Below are positions 10,107-21,241 of a stretch of 64,000 bases of DNA, piece by piece (the first letter of the stretch is position 1; the number at the start of each line of letters is the position of its first letter). The stretch lies in assembly GCA_030220185.1 (NCBI GenBank), contig JASPKZ010001240.1, positions 372,001 to 436,000 on the forward strand, given 5' to 3'. The notes beneath the pieces are model-generated. The model ran no database searches. It was not told the DNA's origin and saw only the letters and a list, made by a program, of their open reading frames with translations. The translations under genes were made by a program, and so were the position numbers. The DNA is from Diploptera punctata. Lineage: Eukaryota > Arthropoda > Insecta > Blattodea > Blaberidae.

Positions 10107-13100
10107 CATAGAGAACCGAATAGAGCGGCCTCTCTGTGTTAAATTTTGGACGCAATTTCATACTGCTGCGCCATCTGAAAATGACCACGGTACTACGTGA
10201 GCATGGCCACGGTGGCTCAATCGCAATAAAAGTACCCTATCCTACCCATTCTTTTAAAAATAAAATTTAAAGCTAAACACAAGCAATGCTACTTTGTGGA
10301 CAATTTTAGCATGTTTTATTCTTACTCTCTTCAGAAGAAAATTACAAGAACTTTGCCAACTTTTCAGATGTCTTTAACTATAAATTATTTTAATTTTTTT
10401 TTAATTCATCAATTAGTAAGTTGACTAAAATGATTTACACAATTTCATAAGTATTTATTAAAAACCATTCCACTTTTAGATGAACATAATGAATATGGGA
10501 AACCACTATTTATTAGAAAATAATTGGAAATGTTAGACCTATACAACAAAAATATTGGCAAAATTTTTGTAATAATTTTCTTAAGTAAAAATAAAAAATG
10601 CAAAATTGTTTACAAAGTAACATTCTTGTGTTATTTCCATTAAGAAATATTAAACAGGATCTGGATAATGGATATGCTAAGGCAGCACCATTTGACGAGC
10701 CTGGTCTAATGAGTCTAATATGCTATTTGTTTTTTTTTTTAAGAACTGAAACCATAAAGTAATTTAAGCACAAGTTTTTAAATGTTCTTAAAATGAAAAT
10801 TCAAAAATACCTTGGGTTTATAAGAATGTAGCAAAAAGAAATTCTATGCATCATTTCTATATTCTGAACTACTCATATGTGAATGCACGCACATCAACTC
10901 TATTTAGTAACCAGACTTGTCTTGATTAGTTTGCTTTTAAAAATGAAATAACATGATTCATTTATTGCCTTGTATTAAAATTAATATTTTTTAAAAATTA
11001 TACATTTTATAGTTACTGCAGTATGCACATTATTCAAGATGAACAGAATTTTTTCAATGAAACTTCAGTCACATACGTAGTTAAAGATTCAATATTTCAA
11101 CAATAAACCTAATTACTTTATATATGTAATTTTATAAGAAGATTATTTCACATTTATTTACTAGCTTCCTATTACCCCAAGCCCTATAATGGGATCACCT
11201 ACCTTTACATTTTGATTACAAAATCTAATAGTTCATTAGAGAAGAAATATGTATATTCTCCAAGGTGCAACAAGCTGAGAATGCCCTTGGCCTACCAGCT
11301 AGCTGCTGGCCCAATATCCACCTGCGAGAAGAATCCAAATTGTTTGACATTTTAGGCTTACACACCTATTTAAGCCTAACACAAATGCCTACCTTCATTA
11401 CTACCAGGAAATCGCTGAATAGTTGAATGTTAGGCCAAATTATTGTTGTTAAAATTGACGGAACAGTTTTGTTCTCTAAGTAATTACCAACACTTCATAT
11501 TAAGATTTTTTTGCGCATGTTAAATAAATGTTATAAATGACATAGAAAGTTCTCAACGAGGTAGAAGTAAGGATGAATTAAAATTTACATGACACAATAT
11601 TAACATAATTTTAAAATTTGTAATTTAAAATATGCTCTATAATAGTTCAAAAATTTGTTTTTAATAAAACACAACCACTTTTCTGCATAGTCTATAATGT
11701 ACCGGTACGTTCTTGCAATACACTTGTAGATATTCTTGAAGCGCAACTTCTTTACACCTACTGTAGAGCCTGGAAAAAAAAAAAAATATATATATATACA
11801 TACACATATATATGTATATATACATATACAGTGAGTTTCACTTGACCTGCGGTCGTTAGTGGGAAAAGTGACTGCAAGCATTGAGTCATCAACTCACGCT
11901 GTCCATGCAATGTCTATGCTAGTGGCCGCAAATCGAGTCAAACTCACTGTATATATAATATTTGTCAATGTCCTTCACAATGAAGGTATTCCCAACCCTT
12001 ATATATATTGACGATCTAGGATCATACTATTCTAAGTAAGTGTTTTATTTAGAATTCTAGTTATGTCAATGTCCCACATCTGTGGGCATTGAAAAAAAAT
12101 AAAAAACCAAGAATTTCATACTCTAATTTTCCAAAGGTGTTACTAATCAAAATATTGAATTCCTGATTTATTATCAAATGGCTTTGGAAATGTAACATTC
12201 ACAACAAGAATTGTAAAAAGATGGACTTCACACAATATGATCCTGAACCGTTGTATATGTATTATGTACATGTATACACTTACATATTTTTAAGTTCTTT
12301 CTTGTAATATTTCACAAGCAGTCAAAACTTGCATTGAAAATTGAAATTACAATACCTGAAAATACTTTACTTAAAAGGACAGAATACTAATACCATAAAT
12401 AAACTAATAATAATGATTACATGTCTTCATTATTACCATTCAGTGTTTATTTACTTTCTTTTTTAAGTTAAGTCTTCAATATTGGAATGTTTCTCCTCTG
12501 GTTGGCAACGAGCATTCTAATATGCTATGTATATTGGCGGTTCGTATGATTTGTAATTATATCCAGTTTTATCTGTTGGCACATGTGTATGGATCTACTT
12601 AGACTTGAATTTTTTTTTGGCTCAACTTTAGATTACTTTACCCTTCAGTTTCCATAGTATATTCTTTTAATACTGTTTCTCTACGTACTACTTCTGCCTT
12701 TACTAACATTTGATAATATTTTAAACACTTGCAACAATACTTATAACTTTTTTTATAATTATTAAATATTTATCTATGTATGCAATGATTTCTTCAAAGT
12801 TATACAGATTTGTTGTGCATATGCACAAACGCTTAAATGAATTTCTACTAAATGGTGGTGATATCTGTGAAATTGGAATAAAATCAACATTCAAAAATGG
12901 ATGTTCACTCATTTCATTTTGTTAGGTTCCGAAGCTAAAAAGTTAGTGAACATTTAATTAAATAATATGCAAGTAAATTGTTTAGTTAGGTTAGGAAGGG
13001 GAATTTATTGCAAAGGTTGGTCATATCGATTTCACATCTATGTGGTTCCATCTAGCAATACAACTCTATAAACTTTTTATAAATGTTTGCACATGTGCAC

Positions 13101-13848
13101 TGTTATTCTGCAGGACTTAAAAATTATTAGGGAAAGGTAAACAGAAGTTTTTTTCATTTTTTTGTCACATAATGGAAACTTTATACCTAAATTTCTGTTA
13201 TCTTTTAAGATTAATTTTTACACTTATGGGTGTTCTGAATAATGCTATCTCACTTTCATGGTGGGGTTGTACAAGACCAGAATGATGAATAAGTACACAC
13301 ATTACAGGTTAAGAAATAAAAATAAATATTAGGTAGGCCTATAAACAATTTTTAAGGGGTATTTTAATGTCATGATGCAAACAAAATATACGGCGTGCCA
13401 ATTTACATAATTCACAGTTAGGCCCACGGATTATCCTGGTTAGGCCTATTATTTGAAAACACTATTTTGTGAAGTAAAAATTTTTGAGAAAAATTATACC
13501 ATATGTAATCATTCACCTACCTTCCATTAGCTGTATTTTCCAGCTTCACTTTATCCTTCGGATTGTAGATAACTAATTAATTTAACAATTAACTTCGATG
13601 CATCAACAATATTATATTATATTCAACCTCAAAACTTCTCTTCGTGCAGTACATAACAATTCCACCGTTGATTTATTTAAATTTAATTCGAGTTTACATT
13701 TTACATCTCGATTTATGTGTACGTCATACGTCAACAATCGATAAAATAGCGACGGTGGCGCGTTCTTAAGATGACCACGGTACTACGTGGAAAAAAAAAC
13801 TAAAAAAATATTGCGTCCAAATCTCCCTATAATGATTCAATAGCCTGG
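10107..13848. mobile_element. 3.74-kb insertion with 9-bp duplication, unclassified
   Basis: The repeat R2 is interrupted exactly here. GGTCAGAAG stands at 10098-10106 and again at 13849-13857, and the uninterrupted copy at 55080 has none of the inserted sequence. Near both ends are inverted TTGGACGCAAT/ATTGCGTCCAA and a direct repeat, ATGACCACGGTACTACGTG. A 9-bp duplication suits Mutator-like elements, but the terminal inverted repeats are short and not strictly terminal. The interior is AT-rich, with no frame above chance. Apart from the MITE at 11829-11949 I see nothing in it. The family is unknown. Confidence 0.7.
11829..11949. mobile_element. 121-bp MITE with TA duplication
   Basis: The ends are inverted repeats: CAGTGAGTTTCACTTGACCT at the left, with CAGTGAGTTTGACTCGATTT read on minus from the right. 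TA stands at both sides (11827-11828, 11950-11951), consistent with a Tc1/mariner-type non-autonomous element. It lies next to an (AT)n run. Confidence 0.8.
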
Positions 13849-13857
13849 GGTCAGAAG

Positions 13858-14060
13858 AGTGCAAGTTTGTCTGCGGAGGATTGTTATTCGCCAATAAAGT
13901 TATACAAATTCTCAATTAAGAAGACACACCTAGTGTTTTATCAGAAGGTGGGTTTTATAAAATATACAAATATGTTTTAAAATAATTTATTCGAGTTGCA
14001 TATGGGACAAATGAGAATTCGATGCGCGATCTAATTCTTACTTTCGACTATTCAACATTC
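13858..14060 (+). repeat. Dispersed repeat family R2, copy 1 (right part)
   Basis: This resumes the match to 55110-55320 after the 3.7-kb insertion. Shared blocks are ATTCTCAATTAAGAA, GTGTTTTAT, GCGCGATCTAATTC and ACTATTCAA. No gene is present. Confidence 0.65.
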
Positions 14061-14130
14061 ATTCCCTTATTAAACTAGATAAATTTTTTAATTAAATTAA
14101 AATAAAACGTAGTTTCATTTGATTTTCATA

Positions 14131-14428
14131 TGCCGTAGCGTAGTGGTTAAGGCACTGAGCTACAAGCCGGAGGGTCGAGGGTTCAAGTCTCGTTGGGGTC
14201 AGGATTTTTAAACTGACCCAATCCCTCTGGCGGCACTATGGTCCTGGGGTCGACTCAGCCTCTAACGGAAATGAGTACCAGATGCTTGTTCTGGGGGTAA
14301 AGACGGCCGTCACGCAGGGCTGACAACCCGGCTGACATAAAGTGCCGATTGTCTACTAAAAGTGGGAGCCTTAACCTCCTACTACCCCAAGGGCCTCCGG
14401 GCCTGTTGTGGGATCACTTTACTTTATT
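14131..14428 (+). mobile_element. tRNA-derived SINE, family A copy 2
   Basis: It has the same head (CCGTAGCGTAGTGGTTAAGG, B-box GGGTTCAAGTC) and the same body as 7288-7585. It is flanked by short inverted sequences: AAACGTAGTTTCATTTGATT at 14107 and its reverse complement near 14548-14567. It may have landed inside a small foldback, and I could not define a direct duplication. Confidence 0.85.
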
Positions 14429-14892
14429 ATATAATTCATTGACAGTGTTGCTTATATCAGTTGGAACACAATTCATAATTTGTTAACATGTCTGAAGAAG
14501 GTACAGTGTACCGAAACAGCTGTCACTGAATTATATAATAAATATGAAAATCAAATAAAACTACGTTTTATTTTTATTTACTTAATAAATATGGATTTTC
14601 ATCAAGTAAACACCAACTCAATTGATTATAGATACATTTTTACTATAACAATACTAGCATTCTAAATTACAGTGTACAGAATTAAATTGTATTGTAACCA
14701 CTAATGTTCACTTACGATGTTATAAATTGTCACCCTACTAACCCCTCTATAAAAGAAAACGTTACTGAAAGTATAATCGATAATCTGAATAATGCAACTG
14801 TTATTTCATTGAATTAAAAATTTTACAGATCATCACCAATCCTATTTAGTAGACACGAACTATGACCTTGACTATATATATAAAGTCCACAA

Positions 14893-15186
14893 CTGTGGTC
14901 TCGAGGTAGCGTGCTGCCTTGTCACGCAGCGGGCCCGGGTTTGATCCCTGGTCGGGGAAATTTTTCTGGGTGAGGTTTTTATTGGGTTTTCTCCTCACCT
15001 GTAAGACAAATGCCAGGAAAACTTTAAGGCCCAAACGATCCCCGAAATCATTTGGTCATCATCATCCTTCATTGGTGTGGAAAGCAACAGGAAGCTACCA
15101 CACCTACAATTCCCTAGTAAAGCTGCAAGCATAGCATGAAAATGCTATAATTGCAGTGAAGGACCTGCCTTCGGGCAGAATCACTA

Positions 15187-15222
<36 letters not shown>
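14893..15222 (+). mobile_element. tRNA-derived SINE, family C, with (TA)n tail
   Basis: The head GGTCTCGAGGTAGCGTGCTG, with B-box GGTTTGATCCC (14938-14948), is followed by a body of about 230 bp and then a (TA)n run (about 15189-15222). Only one copy is seen. The T-arm stem (GGGCCCGGG / CCCTGGTC) is imperfect. Confidence 0.65.
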
Positions 15223-15226
<4 letters not shown>

Positions 15227-15470
15227 TCCGTATCCATTAACGCTCTAGTGGCCTCAATTTTTGTTTCGTCAGATGAAAAATCGCAATTTTCGATGGTTCG
15301 CAACGAAACACTCTATATGTTATTTTAATAAAACGAGATTGGTGTTTCCCAAAAAATAGCGAAATCCGATCATAAAAATTGGGTATTTACTGAAACCCAG
15401 AATTTAAAAAAATAGCTCTAGTATCCACCATGATCATGTATAGGTATGTAATAAAATTTAATTAACCCCT

Positions 15471-16157
15471 AAATTCCCTCCATGGTATCTTTACCTTGTC
15501 GTGGTGGAGTGGCTTGCATGCTTTAATGATCCTGAGAGCTATGCTGGCGGTAGCATTGCTGCCGATAGGGTACCCATGCCGGACTGGTCGAAGGTGATAA
15601 GCCAGACTAAAAAAGTACCTTGATCGAAAGAGTGACAATCTTTCACCATAAAAATACAACCATCAAGAAATGTAGACATGGGTTCAACTGGGGTAAAATT
15701 TTCCGGAGCTCAAATAATCCCCCATTCGGTTCTCCGAAACCAGAAATGAGATTACGAGCATTTGAGAATAAAGTTCTTAGGAAAATTTTTGGACCAAAGA
15801 GAGATGAGCAGACAGGTGAACGGAGAAGACTACATAACAACGAACTACATGGTCTTTATAGGAAGCCAGATATAATAAGAACAGTTAAGTCTCGTAGACT
15901 GCAATGGGCAGGACATGTTGCACATATGGGGAATGAAAGACGTGCATGGAAGCTTCTTGTAGGAAAGCCAGAGGGAAAACACCCAGTTGGTAGACCAAGA
16001 ATGAGGTGGGAGAATAACATTAACTATGATTTGAGGGAAGTAGATTATACAGGAAATGATTGGAAAGCATTAGCTCAGGATAGGGATGTATGGAGAGCTT
16101 ATGTATGCGCGGCCTGAACCTACGGGTTCGATAGTGCCAGTGAGTAAGTAAGTAAGT
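15471..16157 (+). pseudogene. LINE family 2, 3' portion with C-terminal ORF
   Basis: From 15620 an open frame of 165 codons ends at 16117. Its second half matches the familiar end of insect endonuclease/RT polyproteins: LRAFENKVLRKIFGPKRDEQ, then SRRLQWAGHVAHMG, VGRPRMRWENN and DVWRAYVCAA. It ends with a (GTAA)n tail (16140-16157), typical of non-LTR 3' ends. The upstream part (15471-15700) is not RT coding, so an internal deletion or a fusion to another repeat is likely. Related fragments lie at 8840, 54530 and 56358. Bases 15223-15470 hold nothing I recognise. Confidence 0.8.
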
Positions 16158-16549
16158 AACATCTACTATTTAATTTACTATTTTGTTTTGTAGATTTTCA
16201 ATGTTTGCAATTATTTTCCTTAAAATTACTTAAGTAATATTTTTTATACATATAATAATAACAACAACCTTATGTGCAAATTTACATAGTGTTAAACATA
16301 ATAATTCAATGACAAACTTTTCATATTGAAAATAAACTACAGGTTTTTGTGTTTGAGAAAATAAGCAAAATCCATTGTAAATGTTGCAGTTATGATGCTA
16401 ATATAACATATTTATTGAAATGTGATGTCTAAGGCCGGGCGCCCACTAAGATGATCGTGATATGATAGTGATACAACAAATACACTGATCCAACACGGAA
16501 TATGACAGCAAAGTGACCTGAAGCTCACTGGACTGATTCATAGTACAAC

Positions 16550-16669
16550 ATGTCGTCGGAGGATGAGGATGTTCTCGATCTAGTTTATTTAGCTAGTATC
16601 AATTATTACAACAGAAGATGTAACAGGCGATTCTGGGTACATCCTTTTTGGCTCGCTAATGTAGAATAA
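16550..16669 (+). pseudogene. Harbinger transposase N-terminal fragment
   Basis: The ATG at 16550 opens 39 codons ending at a TAA. The reading RRCNRRFWVHPFWLANVE resembles the conserved N-terminal motif (RRFWVHPI-x-R) of animal PIF/Harbinger transposases. In the same frame beyond the stop the text continues SDAFNVFKELN, matching the family's next block. The stop is thus a disabling mutation. Confidence 0.65.
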
Positions 16670-16801
16670 AGTGATGCTTTTAATGTGTTCAAAGAATTAA
16701 ATATGTATTAAATAACAATTGGAAGAAATATAAGATGTCAGAAAAAAAGGAAAGTAATTTATTTATGAAGTTATTTAAATTTAAAAAAAAATAAAGAAAA
16801 T

Positions 16802-17084
16802 GACCAGCTTCATGGGCTAGTGGTCCCGGGTTCGATTCCCGGTCAAGCCTTAGGAATTTTTCTTAAAGGGAATTATTGTGGTTGCCCATGGTCTAGAATT
16901 CAGGTTAAGAACTCTCCTGGTGCTTCATTATCATTTATCATCCATCATATCATCGGGGTAACTTAACTCCTTCCAGGTGCCCCAACCTAAGAAATGGATT
17001 ATAATTTCTGCCAAAGCCACGGAAGAAAGCCACAAATGTCATAAGAGACAACCTGGTGGCATTAGACAGAAAAAAAAACAAATA
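16802..17084 (+). mobile_element. tRNA-derived SINE, family B copy 1
   Basis: The T arm with B-box is clear (CCCGGGTTCGATTCCCGG) and the D-arm part reads GGGCTAGTGG. About 30 bases of the tRNA middle are deleted relative to the copy at 29375. The body contains TTGCCCATGGTCT and ends in an A-rich tail. A 12-bp duplication, AATAAAGAAAAT, flanks it (16790-16801, 17085-17096). It sits inside the Harbinger relic and is therefore younger. Confidence 0.85.
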
Positions 17085-17462
17085 AATAAAGAAAATAGAT
17101 AAATGAAGGAGTCTATAATTACTGTTTGCATATTTGTAAATATCTCAATTACATAGATTCGTATGCAACGTCACAGTTGCTTTCCTACGATCATTTGTTC
17201 GGAAATTCACTTGTTACTTTTACATTTATTTATTTATTGCGGGCAAGTGTGTAAAGAGTTTGACGTAAGTTAAAAATACTTTAATATATTTTTTTTTTGA
17301 CATAAGTTAAAAATACTTTAATATTTTCATAATTGAGCTGTTATTGTAATCTATTTTGTGAATTGTGGGCTTGACAGAAAATAAATTATCATGGCATTAA
17401 AAAATGTTCGGAAATTCAATTGTTAATTTTAATGAGTTTTTATTTTTAATACGAGTAATACA

Positions 17463-17605
17463 ATATTAATTTTTTACCAGATTCCGACAATTCCTTGGCA
17501 ATCCTATGCCATGCCTGATCTTGAACATTGGTTCAATATAGTATCATAAAGACAAGGATATTCTTTAATAAGTTCAACAAATGTTATATTGAAATCAGGA
17601 TCGTC
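17463..17605 (-). pseudogene. MADF-like domain fragment (Harbinger accessory ORF)
   Basis: On minus, FNITFVELIKEYPCLYDTIL is followed, after a frame change, by WHRIAKELSESGK-like sequence. This is the typical opening of a MADF domain (F-V-x-L-I-x-x-Y-P-x-L-Y-D ... W-x-x-I-A). In Harbinger elements the accessory ORF supplies a DNA-binding partner for the transposase. The domain is broken by a stop after SRSGMA. Confidence 0.6.
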
Positions 17606-18099
17606 TCTCATCTTTACACTTCTACACGAGCAACTCACAACTGATACGACAAAAAGTGGAGCATGCAGCACTTTGAGCGACACAACAAGAACAGTTGGTG
17701 TCAAGTTGCTGTCGTATCAGACGAATGGGCTTCTTGCAATTTGATATTACGGGTTATAAAGAAACATACACGCTAGCAACAAGCAAAGCAACAAATCCGT
17801 GTCTTGTTGCTGTCGCTTGTCGTTCCAGTGGGTGCCCTGCCTTAGACAAGTATAAATACAAATTAAATAACACATGTATCATTTTAATACTTTAATTATG
17901 GTTACATTCTCTTTCTCTAATGCATATGCAGTATTTATAAGCAACTGTTACTGCTTCTTACGTCACCAAGCGAAAGTTTTGGGTCATAAAGCTTGAGCCA
18001 GAAGGCTTGAAGTAATTACAAGCTAGCCGGCCCTTATTTCTCTGTTTTAAGCAAAACCTCACAACCTGCTGTAATTTGGCATGCAATCAATCTCTAATC

Positions 18100-19052
18100 T
18101 GAACACCAAAGACAATTAGGAGTTTTCATTAAAATAACAGTGCTGATAATGTATGCCGACAATATGGCCCTAGGAAGCACAAACAAAAGCAATCTCCAGG
18201 ACACTCTATATGACCTAAAAAAGTGGGTTGATGAGAACAACCTCACCATAAATACTGATAAAACAGTCCAGCTGACATTTAGGAGAGGAAGAAGAGCTAC
18301 AACAGAGGACAATCTGACTTTAGGAACAACACCCCTGAGAACAGTAAATAAATTCAGATATCTAGGACTGACCCTACAGACTACAGTGAAATCCTTCAGC
18401 CAACATGTACATGACAAAACAATAGCTGCCATCAAAGCAATCTACAGCATCAAGACTATCCCTGCCGACAGCTATGATTCTATTTGAAACCACAATTTCG
18501 CCGATTATCACTTATGGAATAGATCTGATATGGGAAAAAACTGACTCTCAGCAACCTTAGGAAGATAGAAAACGTGAAAGTCCGCTTCCTAAAAACAGCA
18601 CTGAGAGTGGGGAAAACTGCACCCTCACGACTCCATCTATGAACTCACAAAGGAAACATACTACATAGAAGATCTACGAGTGAGAATGCTACTGCCATCC
18701 ACTAGCCTTTACCAAGAACTTTTAAACAGGAGAGAAAAACAGAGAATGATAGGTGCTGATTTCTACACCTCAAGAGCTATGCTGGACAGAAACTGGAAGA
18801 AAACCAACCAAGAGCTAAGGTATGTTGTAACACGATACGCGGCTTTCATCATAAGGTGTGCAGAATCAAGAAATATCACGAAGTGAGAAGTGCATGTGTG
18901 AATTGTGTGGCGGACAGTGCAACCGATATATACCGAAATGCCCAAGAAACACGAAATCGCTGAATGACTACAGCAAAGACTAAAGAACAATCAATGCCCA
19001 TTAGGGCAAACTTTTCATCGTCGTCATCATCATCATCATCATCATCATCATT
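18100..19052 (+). pseudogene. Non-LTR retrotransposon, family 1 copy B (RT C block to 3' end)
   Basis: The open frame through 18487 begins upstream of LIMYADNMALGSTNK and contains FRYLGLTLQTT, matching FKYLGITLQTT of copy A. After frameshifts the coding trace resumes at 18680-18894 and then, in another frame, ends with a Cys-rich tail, CMCELCGGQCNRYIPKC. A (TCA)n run follows (19019-19052), serving as the 3' tail. The active-site YADD is YADN here and YADG in copy A. It is 5'-truncated and dead. Confidence 0.85.
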
Positions 19053-19371
19053 ATAATATAAAACCACCTATATGCTAAAAGTTATTTTTTACTTTTTTTT
19101 AACTTTCGTAACAATATAATTTCCTATTGCCAACTGAACATTAGCAGATGAAATTCGATTAAAAAAAAAAAACTTCAAACTGGACAAGTAGCAGCAAAGC
19201 TGAAAAGGTGTTTAGGAGTCTCAAGTTACCCAAACTAAAATTTTAAGTCATATGTGTGATGTAAATGTCAAGAGAAAATGATAAGTAGAAATCAAAATTC
19301 AGTGTTTTTATTTTAAATATATAATTTCTCAGTGAAGAACAAATTATATTTGAAGAGAAAAATCCCTGTTT
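19053..19371. other. AT-rich stretch, nothing recognised
   Basis: I see no frame, tRNA-like sequence or inverted repeat here. The same holds for about 19560-20190, apart from short A-rich tracts. Confidence 0.4.
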
Positions 19372-19384
19372 GGGTGTAAATTTT

Positions 19385-19545
19385 TCTCTTCAAATATACA
19401 GTTACTTATATTTGAAGAGAAAAATTATACGCTCAGACTGGGACTTGAACCCGGGACCCTTGGTTCTCTTGGTCTAGAGAACCAAGGGTCCTGGGTTCAA
19501 GCCCCGGCCTGAGCATATAATTTTTCTCTTCAAATATGATTTATC
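19385..19545. repeat. Palindrome built from tRNA 3' halves
   Basis: Two T-arm/B-box segments face each other around a short centre near 19477: GACTTGAACCCGGGACCC on the left and GGGTCCTGGGTTCAAGCCCC on the right. The arms extend outward through GCTCAG/CTGAGC and AGAGAAAAATTATA/TATAATTTTTCTCT. An additional AGAGAAAAAT copy lies at 19339-19350. Each arm resembles the 3' half of a tRNA. A snap-back product of tRNA-primed or SINE reverse transcription is one explanation. Confidence 0.7.
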
Positions 19546-20194
19546 CATCATTGAGATGTATGAAATTAATAATAAAAACATCGAATAAAGTTAGTAGTTT
19601 GTACACTCCACAGTAACTAGTTTGTTGACAGCAAGAGTGAATCTAGAATACACAAATCTTGCATGAAATGCTGTGGAGTTGTAGTTTACTTTGAGTTGCA
19701 AATAAACTTCCTGTACTTCAAGACTTGCTACTGTAATGCCTGCTAGCATTCTCGGAGTCTGGACTGAGTTAGACTCCCTAGTAAATTAAAAACTACAGTG
19801 TATGAGATTTTTTGTTATGATTGACATTTTTGATCTTGGCTGGTATAAAGACAACAGCATTATCAAACATCCTTTCATTCACCAATGGTGCTACATCTAA
19901 ATCATTTTCTTTTTCATTATTGGTTATATGGTGATCTCATCCATATAGAGAATGATGTTTTGAAAGAGGTAACTTGATACAAAATAAAACCACTGTTACA
20001 ATTAACCCATTATAATACAATGGGGAGTACTCCCATAATGGTATTTGTATGCACAATAGTTCAATGACTGGCTCTCCAATCATAAGACAAGCTGAATTGT
20101 AATATGCATTTTTTTAGTATCACAGGCATGGGTTGTGATAGATCAACAGTAAGGCAGACCCCTTCATCTGCATGACAATCCACATGCTGTCAAT

Positions 20195-20440
20195 CATTTT
20201 CTTAGATATTATAATGATATTGTGAAAAGAAAAATTAATGTGTGAACCAGGAATCGAACGTGGATCTCTAGTTCTCCAGACTAGTGTGCAGCCCACTACA
20301 GCATTCCACACCTGGCACAAACACTAACAATTCTTTCCAGGTGTGGAATGGTGTAGTGGGCTGCACACTAGTCTGGAGAACTAGAGGTCCACGGTTCGAT
20401 TCCTGGTACATACATTAATTTTTCTTTTCACAATATCATT
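20195..20440. repeat. Head-to-head pair of short tRNA-like elements
   Basis: The minus-strand unit (about 20200-20315) and the plus-strand unit (about 20335-20440) are near-perfect reverse complements. Each carries GGAATGGTGTAGTGGGCTGC (A-box) and GGTTCGATTCCTGG (B-box, one base changed in the left unit). The outer flanks CAATATCATTATAATAT are shared. A single copy of the same unit lies at 20665-20780. The pair forms a long hairpin with a spacer of about 20 bp. Confidence 0.75.
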
Positions 20441-20664
20441 ATAATATTATAGTATGATCCATTATTGGAACTGTGATAAAAATAACAGCATTGGAAAATG
20501 TTAAATAACATCTTTACTACTTATAAAAGTGGTGGTGTAAAATTCTCAAATATAGATACTTCTAAACGAAGCCGGCCATTGGCAATGGCAGTGTCATCTA
20601 CCTGACAGCAGACAAAACGAGAATTATAGATTTGTCTATATGGAAAGAATTGTTGGTGTTTGTG

Positions 20665-20780
20665 CCAGGTGTGGAATGGTGTAGTGGGCTGCACACTAGT
20701 CTGGAGAACTAGGGATCCACAGTTCGATTCCTGGTTCACACTTTAATTTTTCTTTTCACAATATCATTATAATATGATCC
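20665..20780 (+). repeat. Short tRNA-like element, third copy
   Basis: It repeats the 20335-20440 unit (GTGTAGTGGGCTGCACACTA, GTTCGATTCCTGG) and the same AT-rich 3' flank, CACAATATCATTATAATA. It is probably a short tRNA-derived SINE. Confidence 0.7.
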
Positions 20781-21241
20781 ATTATTGGAACTGTGTTAAA
20801 ATAACAGTATTGGAAAATGTTACATTTTCTTAGATGCCAGACACTTTAGCTTTGCTACTGCACAAAAGTTACATTTAAGCTCCAGAAATAGATTGATTGT
20901 AATTAAAAAAAAAATCTCAATACAAACAAACAGTTTATACATAATTTTAAGCATATTAAAGTCATAAATAAATTCCTTTATGAATTTAATGCATGTCCTG
21001 TTATCTTAGAACATGAATACCATTTAAATCTTTAAAGATTCAAAGCTTTTCTCCTTATTTTCTACCACATTACCACCAACTATGTTTTCAAATTTTATTA
21101 AGGAATAACCTCCTCAAAAGCCTTCGATTCCAGAAATTGATTCTAATTAATAATTAAAAAATCAACTGTTTATAAAGAATTTTGCAAACAAAGGGATAAA
21201 TAAAATCCTTCATGAACCAAATGTATGGCCAATTATCTTAA

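Larger units (their letters stand above)
16433..17841. mobile_element. PIF/Harbinger-type transposon relic
   Basis: The terminal inverted repeats are GGCCGGGCGCCCACT at the left and GGCAGGGCACCCACT (read on minus) at the right. TAA (16430-16432) and TTA (17842-17844) flank them, near-matches to a TWA target duplication. Inside are a transposase N-terminal fragment (plus) and a MADF-like fragment (minus), the gene pair typical of insect Harbinger elements. A SINE has inserted at 16802-17084. The catalytic core is missing. Confidence 0.75.

Noticed and set aside
17644..17830. Gene with GTTGCTGTCG repeats (17700-17830)
   Set aside because: It is subterminal sequence of the Harbinger relic with inverted TTGTTGCTGTCG-type motifs, and no coding support.
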